Source: CANRPC01 sp964456095
Lineage (GTDB): Bacteria; Bacillota_I; Bacilli_A; RFN20; CAG-449
DNA: 64,000 nucleotides
Reading direction: 5' to 3'
NCBI GenBank assembly: GCA_964456095.1
Contig: CAYVZF010000002.1
Coordinates: forward strand, 1 to 64,000
Of this stretch, positions 36,876 to 45,045 are shown piece by piece (position 1 is the first letter of the stretch; every line of letters begins with the position of its first letter). The position numbers and the translations under genes were made by a program. The notes below the pieces were generated by a model that was given only the letters and a program-made list of their open reading frames with translations, was not told the origin of the DNA and ran no database searches.

Positions 36876-37370
36876 TTATGCAACGATACTATTAAATATA
36901 GTTATAATGATAATAATGAAAGCAGGAAGTAATAAAGCAATATAAGTATAAATTATTGATTTTATACCATTTTCTATACCTCTTTTTGCTTTCTTTTTTT
37001 CTTTAATACTATTAACCCCTATTATTCCAAATATTATTGAAATTATACATATCAATAAATATAAATAAAATTGTATTCCAACAACATTTTTAACATTTTC
37101 ATATATGAATAATGGATTTAAATCTCCCGAAGAAAAACTTTTATTTTTTACGCATTCATAAATAGAATAAATTAATATAATAGTCGCAATTACTTTAGTA
37201 ATAAAACTCATTATAAAACTAATTTTAGCAAAGACATCTTTTACAGTTATATTGTTTTCTTCATTTATTTTTTCTATATTTGAATTCTCTTCTTTGATTA
37301 CTTTATTACCACAGTGAGGACAAAAAGAATAATCATCATTAATTGTTTTTTTGCAATGCTTACATTCCAT
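36876..37370 (-). CDS. Zinc-ribbon membrane protein
   Basis: A 164-residue protein with an N-terminal zinc ribbon (MECKHCKKTINDDYSFCPHCG, two CxxC pairs) followed by about three transmembrane helices. It is a paralogue in design of the upstream gene. The family is often found as membrane-associated proteins of unknown role. Confidence 0.7.
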   Translation of the reverse strand: MECKHCKKTINDDYSFCPHCGNKVIKEENSNIEKINEENNITVKDVFAKISFIMSFITKVIATIILIYSIYECVKNKSFSSGDLNPLFIYENVKNVVGIQFYLYLLICIISIIFGIIGVNSIKEKKKAKRGIENGIKSIIYTYIALLLPAFIIIIITIFNSIVA

Positions 37371-37383
37371 AAAATAACTCCTT

Positions 37384-37959
37384 CTAATAATTAAAATTAA
37401 TTCTAATTCTTTCTATTTCTAAGTAATCTGTTGTTGAAGAAATATCAACTATATTTCCATACATTTTATTAAATGAAAAGTATAAAATATTGTTTAAAAT
37501 CTTATAAGAAGTAAATGAGATAATTAGTATTAATAAGGCGCTAAGAGAGATAGTTAAGCCTTTATTAAATTTTTTACTATCTTCATTTGATTTATTTCCA
37601 ACAATAGAGAAAATTAAACCTAAAGAAGATGTAGTAATGCAGAAAGGATATAATGAATCAACTAAAAAGATAGGTATGCTTAAATCTTGTGTGTATTTAA
37701 TCGTATCGTTAGTAACGAAGTAATATGGAATACTAGCATATCCAACAATTTTAAAAAAAGTACAACATATTAAAATTATTAATACATTAATTGATATGCA
37801 AAAACCAAATATGCCAATACCATATCCAATATATCCCAGAACATTATTGGTGTTTTTTTTCTTTTTACTAATTTCTTTTTTTTCAATTTTTTTGCCACAA
37901 TGTTTGCAATAAACATAGTTATCATCTTCTATTTTATTTCCACAATATTTACAATACAT
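37384..37959 (-). CDS. Zinc-ribbon membrane protein
   Basis: A 191-residue protein with an N-terminal zinc ribbon (CKYCG...CKHCG) and three or more hydrophobic segments, the first near residues 45-75. It is the first gene of the unit leading to the alcohol dehydrogenase. Function unknown. Confidence 0.7.
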   Translation of the reverse strand: MYCKYCGNKIEDDNYVYCKHCGKKIEKKEISKKKKNTNNVLGYIGYGIGIFGFCISINVLIILICCTFFKIVGYASIPYYFVTNDTIKYTQDLSIPIFLVDSLYPFCITTSSLGLIFSIVGNKSNEDSKKFNKGLTISLSALLILIISFTSYKILNNILYFSFNKMYGNIVDISSTTDYLEIERIRINFNY

Positions 37960-38102
37960 GATTTAATTCCTTTCGCTATAATTTAAATAAATCTTAGCAT
38001 ATAACTAGTTAATTATCAAATAATACATGAAATAAAAAAATGATGATAATTACAATTTTTATCGGATAATATCTAAATAAATTAAAAGTGTCATAAAGGC
38101 AA

Positions 38103-38165
38103 TTTTACAAAATTGTAAAAAAATATTTCAAAAGTGTTGAAAAAAGGGCGGCCATCGATTATATT
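38103..38165 (+). promoter_or_regulatory. Promoter and operator of the XRE/ImmA unit
   Basis: An inverted repeat TTTTACAA-AA-TTGTAAAA lies at 38103-38120. Downstream, TTGAAA (38137-38142) and TATATT (38160-38165) are 17 bases apart. The repeat sits 16 bases before the -35, a good place for an operator bound by the XRE protein encoded next. The leader to the ATG at 38184 would be only about 12 bases. Confidence 0.6.
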
Positions 38166-38183
38166 ATTAATAGGAGGAATAAT

Positions 38184-38531
38184 ATGATTACTGATTTTGG
38201 AAAGGAACTTCGTATTCTTAGAGTTGAAAAAGATGAAAATATAAATACAATGGCGAAAAAACTTGGAATTTCTATTGCGTATTTATCAGCTATTGAATCT
38301 GGGAATAGACCAATACCTAGTGACCTTGTTACAAAAATAATTGAGAAGTATCATTTAAGTAAAGAAAGGAGGGAATTACTAAGAGAAAAAGAAGCAATTT
38401 CATCAAAAAAAATTGATATTGATTTAGAGTTGGTTACAAATGAACAAAGAAAACTAATTTTTGCTTTATCAAGAAAACTTCAAAAATTATCTGATGATGA
38501 TTGTTTAACTATCTTAGATAAAATTAAGTAA
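38184..38531 (+). CDS. XRE-family helix-turn-helix regulator
   Basis: A 115-residue protein with a Cro/CI-type HTH at the N-terminus (MAKKLGISIAYLSAIESGNRPIP) and a helical tail. It is directly followed by an ImmA-like metalloprotease without any gap. This repressor/anti-repressor pairing is known from ICEs and phages such as ICEBs1 immR-immA. Confidence 0.85.
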   Translation: MITDFGKELRILRVEKDENINTMAKKLGISIAYLSAIESGNRPIPSDLVTKIIEKYHLSKERRELLREKEAISSKKIDIDLELVTNEQRKLIFALSRKLQKLSDDDCLTILDKIK

Positions 38532-39113
38532 ATGGATAAGTATATTGTAAGTGGATTAAAAATTATTGACATTAGATTGTTTGTGCAAAATCTAAAAAAA
38601 TTATTGAAATTACCAGATTATGAATATGTTAATATTGTTAAAATATTGGATATTATTTCTGTATTATTTTCACAGATTGGATTACCTTTTAATTATATTG
38701 TAAAAATTGATGATGATCCGATTTTTGAAAAAAACGAAGAAGCTTTTACTGATATGAAAACTGGAATTATTTATTTTAAAGAAAGTGTTATTGAAAATGC
38801 CTGTAGAAAGCGATATCATCGAAGTTCTTTTACAATTGCACATGAGTTAGGACATTATTTTTTACATTATTTAAATGATAATGTTAAATTGAGTCGTGTT
38901 TCTAGTGATACTGAAGTGCCTGTTTATAAAAGTCCTGAATGGCAAGCAGATGTTTTTGCTGCGGAGTTTTTAATGCCTTTTGATAGATGTAAAGATATGG
39001 CCATTGCAGAAATAAGAAGAGAATATCATATTACGAGAAAAGCAGCTGAAACTAGAAAAGAAAAGATTATGAAAGAAATAAAAAAACGTAGCATTGGTGA
39101 TGCTACGAAATAA
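38532..39113 (+). CDS. ImmA/IrrE-family metallopeptidase
   Basis: A 193-residue protein with the zinc motif HELGHYFLHY (His104, Glu105, His108) and the third-ligand region WQADVFAAEFLMP. Members cleave a cognate XRE repressor to release gene expression after DNA damage or cell signals. The adjacent XRE gene is the probable substrate. Near the 3' end the gene contains an eight-base hairpin CGTAGCAT-TGGTG-ATGCTACG at 39087-39107. Confidence 0.88.
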   Translation: MDKYIVSGLKIIDIRLFVQNLKKLLKLPDYEYVNIVKILDIISVLFSQIGLPFNYIVKIDDDPIFEKNEEAFTDMKTGIIYFKESVIENACRKRYHRSSFTIAHELGHYFLHYLNDNVKLSRVSSDTEVPVYKSPEWQADVFAAEFLMPFDRCKDMAIAEIRREYHITRKAAETRKEKIMKEIKKRSIGDATK

Positions 39114-39114
39114 G

Positions 39115-39154
39115 AACCATATAATGATTCCAAAAGCAAATAAATTATATGGTT
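39115..39154. repeat. 11-bp perfect inverted repeat
   Basis: AACCATATAAT and ATTATATGGTT are separated by 18 bases, between immA and the DUF4417 gene. It has no T run. It could be an RNA hairpin, a regulator site or an element boundary. Confidence 0.5.
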
Positions 39155-39197
39155 AAATCGAAAGAAAGTCAACTAATAGTTAGGAGGATTTAATTAT

Positions 39198-39905
39198 ATG
39201 ATTAGTGGACAAGATGATTATGAAAAATATAAAATATTAAGGCCGTTATATTCTAATCATTACTATGATAATAATGGCTTTCCTATAATCAAAAAAGATG
39301 ATTTTGATTATAAAAAATGGGATGAAACATATTTGTGTAATTTTAAAAACATAAAAAGTCAAAAACAGAAAAATAAATCAATTGTGATTATGTTTAATTA
39401 TGATAATGTGATAAATGTTCTATGGAGTGACCCTTTTAGATATTTGCCCAAATTACTTGGATTTAAAGCTATATGCACACCTGATTATAGTGTTTATCCT
39501 GGTATGAACATTAATGATGTTAGATATAATGTTTATAGAAATAGATGGATTGGTTGTATGCTTCAAGAAAAAGGGCTTAAAGTAATCCCTACTATTCAAT
39601 GGGCGTTAGAAGATACATATGATATTTGTTTTTCTGGTATAGAAGAAGGCAGTGTTGTTATTGTTTCAACTCTTGGCTGTACAAATAATAAAGAAATATT
39701 TTTAAAAGGCTTTTATGAAATGAAAAAGAGAATTAAACCATCACTGATAATCGTTTTTGGCAAAATGATTAGGGGCATGACTGGAAAATTTTTACAATAT
39801 GAGTATAGTGATTGTTTTTTGAAAAAACAAGATTATGAACAATTAAGATTATTTCCTATCGAAAAAGTGTTTTCTATTGAAGAAGATGAATTCTATGGGA
39901 AGTAG
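39198..39905 (+). CDS. DUF4417 family protein
   Basis: A 235-residue protein with features of DUF4417: a central YLPKLLGFKAICTPDYSVYPGM block, NVYRNRWIGCMLQEKGLKVIPTIQW, and VIVSTLGCTNN. The family occurs often in phages and integrative elements, and its function is unknown. The start is ATG with AGGAGG upstream. Confidence 0.75.
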   Translation: MISGQDDYEKYKILRPLYSNHYYDNNGFPIIKKDDFDYKKWDETYLCNFKNIKSQKQKNKSIVIMFNYDNVINVLWSDPFRYLPKLLGFKAICTPDYSVYPGMNINDVRYNVYRNRWIGCMLQEKGLKVIPTIQWALEDTYDICFSGIEEGSVVIVSTLGCTNNKEIFLKGFYEMKKRIKPSLIIVFGKMIRGMTGKFLQYEYSDCFLKKQDYEQLRLFPIEKVFSIEEDEFYGK

Positions 39906-40281
39906 AGGGGCATTTATAAATGTTAATGCTGGCAACTTTAGTTTTACTGAATATGGTCAGCACTATGAGACAATTGGTGAAATAGGAGGAGTTAAGATTT
40001 TAAATCAAATGATTGGTCCAGTTAAAGCACCTGAGTATTCTCATTCAAAGAATAGAATTTATGCAATTGTTCAAAATGGAAAGTTAAAACATTTAACTTT
40101 TTATGATGAAAATCATAATCAAGTAAAATCTATTGATTTTGAACATAAACATGGATTAGATAAAGTTCAGCCTCATGTACATTTTAATTTAGTTCATGAT
40201 AATAATGAAAGAGGAACGCCGCCGACTTTAGATGATATAAAACTTGCAAATAAGATTAAGAAAGGATTAGGAATAGAATAA
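39886..40281 (+). CDS. Small His-rich protein typical of phage-like elements
   Basis: A 131-residue protein that overlaps the end of the DUF4417 gene. It has SRGAFINVNAGNFSF at the start, VKAPEYSHSKNRIYAIVQNG in the middle and a His cluster (FEHKHGLDKVQPHVHFNL) near the end. I have the impression of a domain found on the C-terminus of some phage structural or toxin proteins, but cannot name it. The start is uncertain: ATG at 39886 or 39895. Function unknown. Confidence 0.6.
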   Translation: MNSMGSRGAFINVNAGNFSFTEYGQHYETIGEIGGVKILNQMIGPVKAPEYSHSKNRIYAIVQNGKLKHLTFYDENHNQVKSIDFEHKHGLDKVQPHVHFNLVHDNNERGTPPTLDDIKLANKIKKGLGIE

Positions 40282-40282
40282 T

Positions 40283-40600
40283 ATGAAATATGAATATCAA
40301 AGAGGCATTTACGAATCTATAAATGAATTTATAGATGAATATTCATCAAAATATAATGAAAATGGAGAAAATAGCCGAGGAATGGATTTTCTATATAAAA
40401 ATATTAAATATAGATTATGTAGAGAATATGATGAAGTATATTATTTATATAAAGCATCTGATACTGATGATGGTGATATGGAAATTATAGGAATATGTAA
40501 ATCAATGAAAGAATTATTAGATTCAAAATTTATAGATAATATTGAATTTGAGAAAATAGTTATGAACGAAAATGATACCATTATTTATGGGAAAGATTAA
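40283..40600 (+). CDS. Small acidic hypothetical protein
   Basis: A 105-residue acidic protein that starts one base after the previous stop. Size, acidity and position after a small His-rich protein would fit an immunity-type partner, but there is no direct evidence. No family recognised. Confidence 0.55.
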   Translation: MKYEYQRGIYESINEFIDEYSSKYNENGENSRGMDFLYKNIKYRLCREYDEVYYLYKASDTDDGDMEIIGICKSMKELLDSKFIDNIEFEKIVMNENDTIIYGKD

Positions 40601-40601
40601 A

Positions 40602-40637
40602 AAAACTGTTAGAACAACTAGTTTTTCTAACAGTTTA
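40602..40637. terminator. Bidirectional terminator between the island and the tRNA operon
   Basis: AAACTGTTAGAA pairs with TTCTAACAGTTT. On the minus strand a T7 run follows, so it ends the tRNA operon. On the plus strand it follows the last island gene. Confidence 0.8.
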
Positions 40638-40647
40638 ATAATCTAAA

Positions 40648-40723
40648 TGGTGGAGCTGACGAGGATCGAACTCGCTACCTCCTGAATGCAAATCAGGCGC
40701 TCTCCCAGGTGAGCTACAGCCCC
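40648..40723 (-). tRNA. tRNA-Ala (TGC)
   Basis: The minus strand reads GGGGCTGTAGCTCACCTGG at the 5' end, with an anticodon arm CTGATTTGCATTCAG (anticodon TGC), the T arm GAGTTCGATCCTC, and encoded CCA. The cloverleaf is complete. It is the last tRNA of a four-gene operon and the tRNA monitored by the alaS T-box. Confidence 0.97.
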
Positions 40724-40734
40724 ATTTTTCAAAA

Positions 40735-40811
40735 TGGTCGGGAAAACAGGATTCGAACCTGCGACCCCCTGATCCCAAATCAGGTGCACTACCAAGCTGT
40801 GCTATTTCCCG
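40735..40811 (-). tRNA. tRNA-Pro (TGG)
   Basis: Minus strand: acceptor CGGGAAA pairs with TTTCCCG, the anticodon loop TTTGGGA gives TGG, the T arm is CAGGTTCGAATCCTG, and CCA is encoded. Confidence 0.97.
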
Positions 40812-40820
40812 ATAAATTAA

Positions 40821-40897
40821 TGGCGCGCCAAGCAAGACTCGAACTCGCAACCTTCAGATTCGTAGTCTGACACTCTATCCAGTTGAGCTATTGGCGC
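40821..40897 (-). tRNA. tRNA-Arg (ACG)
   Basis: Minus strand: acceptor GCGCCAA pairs with TTGGCGC, the anticodon loop CTACGAA gives ACG, and CCA is encoded. The A34 would need TadA deamination to inosine. Confidence 0.97.
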
Positions 40898-40910
40898 ACA
40901 TACTTGGAAA

Positions 40911-40985
40911 TGGAGGTTCCTAACGGATTCGAACCGATGATCATTGAGTTGCAGTCAATTGCCTTACCAGCTTGGCTAAGGAACC
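40911..40985 (-). tRNA. tRNA-Cys (GCA)
   Basis: Minus strand: acceptor GGTTCCT pairs with AGGAACC, the anticodon loop CTGCAAC gives GCA, and CCA is encoded. It is the first tRNA of the operon. Confidence 0.97.
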
Positions 40986-41008
40986 ACTTCTTTCATTTCG
41001 CATATTTA

Positions 41009-41037
41009 AGTATACATAATGAAGATGTGGAATGCAA
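41009..41037 (-). promoter_or_regulatory. Promoter of the tRNA operon
   Basis: On the minus strand TTGCAT and TATACT are separated by exactly 17 bases, about 20 bases before tRNA-Cys. The rest of the 250 bases to sdaA is AT-rich with no other signal seen. Confidence 0.7.
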
Positions 41038-41234
41038 GAACTAATTTCACTTTTGAGAAATTTATGAAATAGCCTTTAATCACTTGCAACAAATATGATT
41101 TTACTAGAATTAGAATAAAAATCAATAATTATTTTAATTTTTTTAAATTTTTTATTTAAAAAGTGAATTTTAATAAAATATTATATTAGTTTTTTTTCTT
41201 TAATATTATAATTATTTTGCGGAGATTAATTTGT

Positions 41235-42428
41235 ATGGAAACTATTAAAACATTATTTAAAATTGGTGCTGGTCCATCTTCTAGTCATACAATGGGACCT
41301 ATGTATGCAGCAGAATATATGTTAAAAAAATATTCTGATTGTAAATGTTTTGAAGTTGTTTTATATGGTTCACTTGCATTAACTGGTAAAGGCCATTTAA
41401 CAGATATAATTTTATATAAAACACTTGGAAATAATACAAATATAGTTTTTGATTATATTACAAAAAAAGATCACCCTAATACACTTATTATTAAAGCAAT
41501 TTATGATGATAAAAGTTTTGAAGAAGAATTTATATCTATTGGTGGAGGAAATATTATTTTAAAAGGGGATAAGTTAATAAAAGAAGATGTTTACCCATTT
41601 AAAAGTTTTGAAGAAATAAAAGAATATACAAAAAAGAATAGTATGTCACTTGTTGATTTAGTATATAAATTTGAAAAAAAAGATATTCATTCATATTTAG
41701 AAAATGTATATGATGTAATGATTGAATCTATTAATAAGGGACTTAATGCATCTGGAGTTTTACCCGGTGGTTTAAATGTAGAAAGAAAAGCTTCTCTTTT
41801 AAAAGATTATGATAATAAAGATGTATTAGATGACAAAAAATTAAGAAGTATTTCTTCTTATGCATATGCAGTTAGTGAAGAAAATGCATCTGGAGGAATT
41901 ATAGTTACTGCACCAACATGTGGTGCATGTGGAGTTTTACCTGCAGTTTTATATTATTTACAAAATAAAAAAAGTTTGTCAAAAAATGAAATCATTAATG
42001 CACTTTGTGTCGCGGGAATATTTGGTAATGTTGTTAGGGAAAATGCCGCAATTTCTGGTGCATATGCTGGTTGTCAATCGGAAATTGGTACAGCATGTGC
42101 TATGGCATCAGCGGCTGCATCTTATTTATTATCTGGGACAATTGATGAAATGGAATGTGCTGCTGAAATGGCTTTAGAACATAATTTAGGATTAACTTGT
42201 GATCCTGTTGCAGGACTAGTTCAAATCCCATGTATTGAACGTAATGCAAGCGCAGCTGTTCGAGCACTTGATAATGCTATGCTAGCACCATATTTATCTA
42301 ATTCTAGAAAAATATCGTTTGATATGATAGTGAAAACAATGTATGAAACAGGTCTTGATTTAAAAACAGAATATAAAGAAACATCTATTGGTGGTCTTGC
42401 TAAAAACTACAAAAAAAACAATTGTTAG
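41235..42428 (+). CDS. sdaA: L-serine dehydratase, iron-sulfur type, single chain
   Basis: Deaminates serine to pyruvate and ammonia using a 4Fe-4S cluster. The 397-residue protein joins a beta-type domain (IGAGPSSSHTMGPMYAAEYM) and the alpha catalytic domain (PTCGACGVLPAVLYY, GLTCDPVAGLVQIPCIERNA). It ends soon after the latter. The cluster cysteines are present. ATG at 41235 follows GGAGA at 41221-41225. A second serine/cysteine-degrading enzyme (cyuA) is at 55.8 kb. Confidence 0.92.
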   Translation: METIKTLFKIGAGPSSSHTMGPMYAAEYMLKKYSDCKCFEVVLYGSLALTGKGHLTDIILYKTLGNNTNIVFDYITKKDHPNTLIIKAIYDDKSFEEEFISIGGGNIILKGDKLIKEDVYPFKSFEEIKEYTKKNSMSLVDLVYKFEKKDIHSYLENVYDVMIESINKGLNASGVLPGGLNVERKASLLKDYDNKDVLDDKKLRSISSYAYAVSEENASGGIIVTAPTCGACGVLPAVLYYLQNKKSLSKNEIINALCVAGIFGNVVRENAAISGAYAGCQSEIGTACAMASAAASYLLSGTIDEMECAAEMALEHNLGLTCDPVAGLVQIPCIERNASAAVRALDNAMLAPYLSNSRKISFDMIVKTMYETGLDLKTEYKETSIGGLAKNYKKNNC

Positions 42429-42444
42429 AATACTATTTTATATA

Positions 42445-42497
42445 TAAAAAGGCATATATTTTATTCTTTGTTTATTAATAAATATACGCCTTTTTTT
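42445..42497. terminator. Bidirectional terminator between sdaA and potD
   Basis: AAAAAGGC-A-TATATTT pairs with AAATATA-C-GCCTTTTT with T-rich flanks on both strands, between convergent genes. Confidence 0.75.
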
Positions 42498-42499
42498 AA

Positions 42500-44230
42500 C
42501 TATTTATTAGATGATTCTAACAATCTTTTGTTTCGTGTTGATCTTTGCTTTTTTATTTTTGTTATAACAAAGAAAGTCAAACAAGCCCCTGAACAAATAC
42601 CAATAAAGATGTAATAAGGTAACATATATGTATCAGCTTTAACTTGACCCCACATAATAATAACATCATCATTAACTTTATCAAATTCATTCATTAATGC
42701 ACATCCGGCAAGAGTATCTTCACTAGGATATTGAGTAAGTAACCAATTTTCATTTCCATTTTTTGGATATATAATTGGTGATATACTTTCATCAATATTA
42801 CCTTTAAATATATGTGATAAATCAATAGGAGTAGGGGATAAATCTGCTTCTTCGAAAGTGATTTCAACAAAATAATCAGTATTATCTGGAGTTATTGCAA
42901 TATCACTTTCTTCATAATCTTGAATACATTTATAGTATTTATCGTTATATATAACAATACTTGCATCAACCATTTCTTCATTTTCATCATCATAATATTC
43001 AGCATAATAATTTGTAGAAGGATTAAAATATGATGCACCATAACGACTAACTGCATAGTCAAATACTTCATCACAAGCAATAAAGGAAGTATATCCAATA
43101 TATTCCATATTTTTAGCAGCGTTTTCAGGTTCTGATAAAAAATCGATGAATTTACATGCTAACTCTTTGTTTGCACCATTTGGAATTGTAAAAGCATCAT
43201 ACCAAACGTTACTACCATCATCAGGAACATAATATTCAAGATTTTTATTATTTGATCTACCTTCTTCAATTGAATAAACAGCATCGCCAGACCAAGCTAG
43301 ATTCATTTTAATTTTACCTGTAATAATATCATTTTTTCCTGAATCTACTTCAAATCCAAAAATATTTCTTTTTAAACTTATTAGTTCATTTTTTATCATA
43401 TTTAATATTTCTTTTGAATTATCTGTAGTATTAACTATATCAAATATATCTTGAATAACATTATTGTATTCTTGTCTAATTGCTTCTTTTTCTTCTTCTG
43501 TACTTGCATTATTAAGGGAAGATAGAAATTTCTCTCTTGCAGGTGTTAAAATATCTTCTAATCCTGATATTTCGCTACCTTTATAGGCATGCATTAAACC
43601 TACAACAAATGTATCACGCATAGAGTTTTTAATAGATATTAAATTCTTATAGTTTTCATTCCAAAATATATCCCATGATTTAACATCTTCTTTAATTGTT
43701 TCTGTGCATTCTGAATCATAAATAATGCCAAGAGTTCCCCACATATATCCAGCGCAGTATCTATCAAGTGATGTATCTTTTATCCCATCATTATCAGTAT
43801 CAGCATAAAGAGATGCTAGTTTTTTTCTTACAACTTTAGAAACGTATTTACTATAAACTGGACAATCATTTTCTATATCTATTTCTTGTACTAAGCCTTC
43901 TCTTATCATCTTTTGATTAACATATTCTGAAGTACATAATAAATCATAAGTTCCCTCTGGTTGTAATGTAAATTGATTATACATTGTTTCATTAGTATCA
44001 TAAGTATGAATAATTAAATCACAATTGTATAAGTTTTCAAATTCTTCTTCAAAATCTTCATGAATATAGTCTGCACAAATATATACATTTAGTTCTTGGT
44101 TATTAAAATCAATTTTTTCTTTTTTAATTTGAGTTTTAACTATGTTAACATTTTCTTTACTTATATTATTTGAATTAGATACAAGGAATGTTGATAAAAG
44201 TAAAATCGATAAAAAATATTTCTTTTTCAT
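42500..44230 (-). CDS. potD: Spermidine/putrescine-binding protein PotD, enlarged and C-terminally anchored
   Basis: Substrate-binding subunit of the polyamine ABC transporter. The 576-residue protein is much longer than usual PotD (about 350). An N-terminal signal lacks a lipobox Cys. PotD-like parts include WGTLGIIYDSE and NLAWSGDAVYSIEEGRSNNKNLEYYVPDDGSNVWYD. A helical insert lies at about 230-295, and a region at about 395-450 has a YNDKYYKCIQD segment that recalls a small carbohydrate-binding module. A transmembrane helix near 545-565 followed by basic residues would anchor it. It is the last gene of potRABCD. Confidence 0.85.
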   Translation of the reverse strand: MKKKYFLSILLLSTFLVSNSNNISKENVNIVKTQIKKEKIDFNNQELNVYICADYIHEDFEEEFENLYNCDLIIHTYDTNETMYNQFTLQPEGTYDLLCTSEYVNQKMIREGLVQEIDIENDCPVYSKYVSKVVRKKLASLYADTDNDGIKDTSLDRYCAGYMWGTLGIIYDSECTETIKEDVKSWDIFWNENYKNLISIKNSMRDTFVVGLMHAYKGSEISGLEDILTPAREKFLSSLNNASTEEEKEAIRQEYNNVIQDIFDIVNTTDNSKEILNMIKNELISLKRNIFGFEVDSGKNDIITGKIKMNLAWSGDAVYSIEEGRSNNKNLEYYVPDDGSNVWYDAFTIPNGANKELACKFIDFLSEPENAAKNMEYIGYTSFIACDEVFDYAVSRYGASYFNPSTNYYAEYYDDENEEMVDASIVIYNDKYYKCIQDYEESDIAITPDNTDYFVEITFEEADLSPTPIDLSHIFKGNIDESISPIIYPKNGNENWLLTQYPSEDTLAGCALMNEFDKVNDDVIIMWGQVKADTYMLPYYIFIGICSGACLTFFVITKIKKQRSTRNKRLLESSNK

Positions 44231-44232
44231 GA

Positions 44233-45045
44233 TTAGTCTCCTTTACTTATTTTTGAAGCAACCATTTTTCTTTTTGCTAAATAATTTGAATATAATGTTT
44301 TTCCAACAACTGCAAGAATAACAACTAAGAATATTATTGTAGCAAGCGCTCTTACTTCTGGTGGCATAGGGTGTTTAGCGATAATTTTTTGAATATATGT
44401 TGAAATAGTTTCAAAAGATGGTTTTTTTAAATATTGTGTAATAACATAATCATCTAAAGATAATGTAATAGATATCATAAATCCGGATATAATTCCAGGT
44501 AAGATTTCAGGCAAGATTATTTTATATAAAGCATATCTTGGTTTTGCGCCTAAATCCAAAGCAGCTTCATAAGCAAAAGGATCCATTTGTGTTAATTTTG
44601 GTTTAACATTTAAATAAACAAAGGCTACTGTTAAAACAACATGACCTATTAAAAGTGTTAAGAAATTGAAAGACCATGATAAACCAACAATTAAGACTGC
44701 TAAAGAAAGAGCCATAACGATTTCAGCATTAACAATAGGTAGTTGATTAATAGTTTCAATCATTTTTCTAGTTCTTGATTTTGAATAATGCGCTCCAATT
44801 GCTCCAAGTGTTCCAAGAATTGTTGATACAACTGCGCTGCTAAGAGCAATTATTAACGTATTTAAAACTGCTTTCATTAAATCCTTATTTTTAAATAAAT
44901 CAAAATATAGTTTTAAAGATGGGGTTTTCCATACCCCAATTTGATCACTTGGAATGAATGAAAATAAAACTAAAACAAGAATAGGAAGATACATCAAAAA
45001 TAAGACAATATAAATAAAACATTTACCAAATATTTTCTTTACCAT
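44233..45045 (-). CDS. potC: Spermidine/putrescine ABC transporter permease PotC
   Basis: Inner-membrane permease of 270 residues with six hydrophobic segments and the permease EAA loop (YEAALDLGAKPRYALYKIILPEI). It overlaps potB by seven bases and is two bases from potD. Confidence 0.93.
   Translation of the reverse strand: MVKKIFGKCFIYIVLFLMYLPILVLVLFSFIPSDQIGVWKTPSLKLYFDLFKNKDLMKAVLNTLIIALSSAVVSTILGTLGAIGAHYSKSRTRKMIETINQLPIVNAEIVMALSLAVLIVGLSWSFNFLTLLIGHVVLTVAFVYLNVKPKLTQMDPFAYEAALDLGAKPRYALYKIILPEILPGIISGFMISITLSLDDYVITQYLKKPSFETISTYIQKIIAKHPMPPEVRALATIIFLVVILAVVGKTLYSNYLAKRKMVASKISKGD

Noticed and set aside
40635..40850. A 71-residue minus-strand open frame
   Set aside because: It lies over the tRNA-Ala and tRNA-Pro genes and has no ribosome site; the tRNAs explain the conservation.
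38000..41000. Attachment-site duplication of a tRNA 3' end for the XRE/ImmA island
   Set aside because: I found no second copy of the tRNA-Ala, Pro, Arg or Cys 3' sequences at the left side of the island, and there is no integrase.
42500..44230. PotD as a PotC-PotD fusion
   Set aside because: The extra length is in inserts and one C-terminal helix; a complete separate PotC is encoded just upstream.
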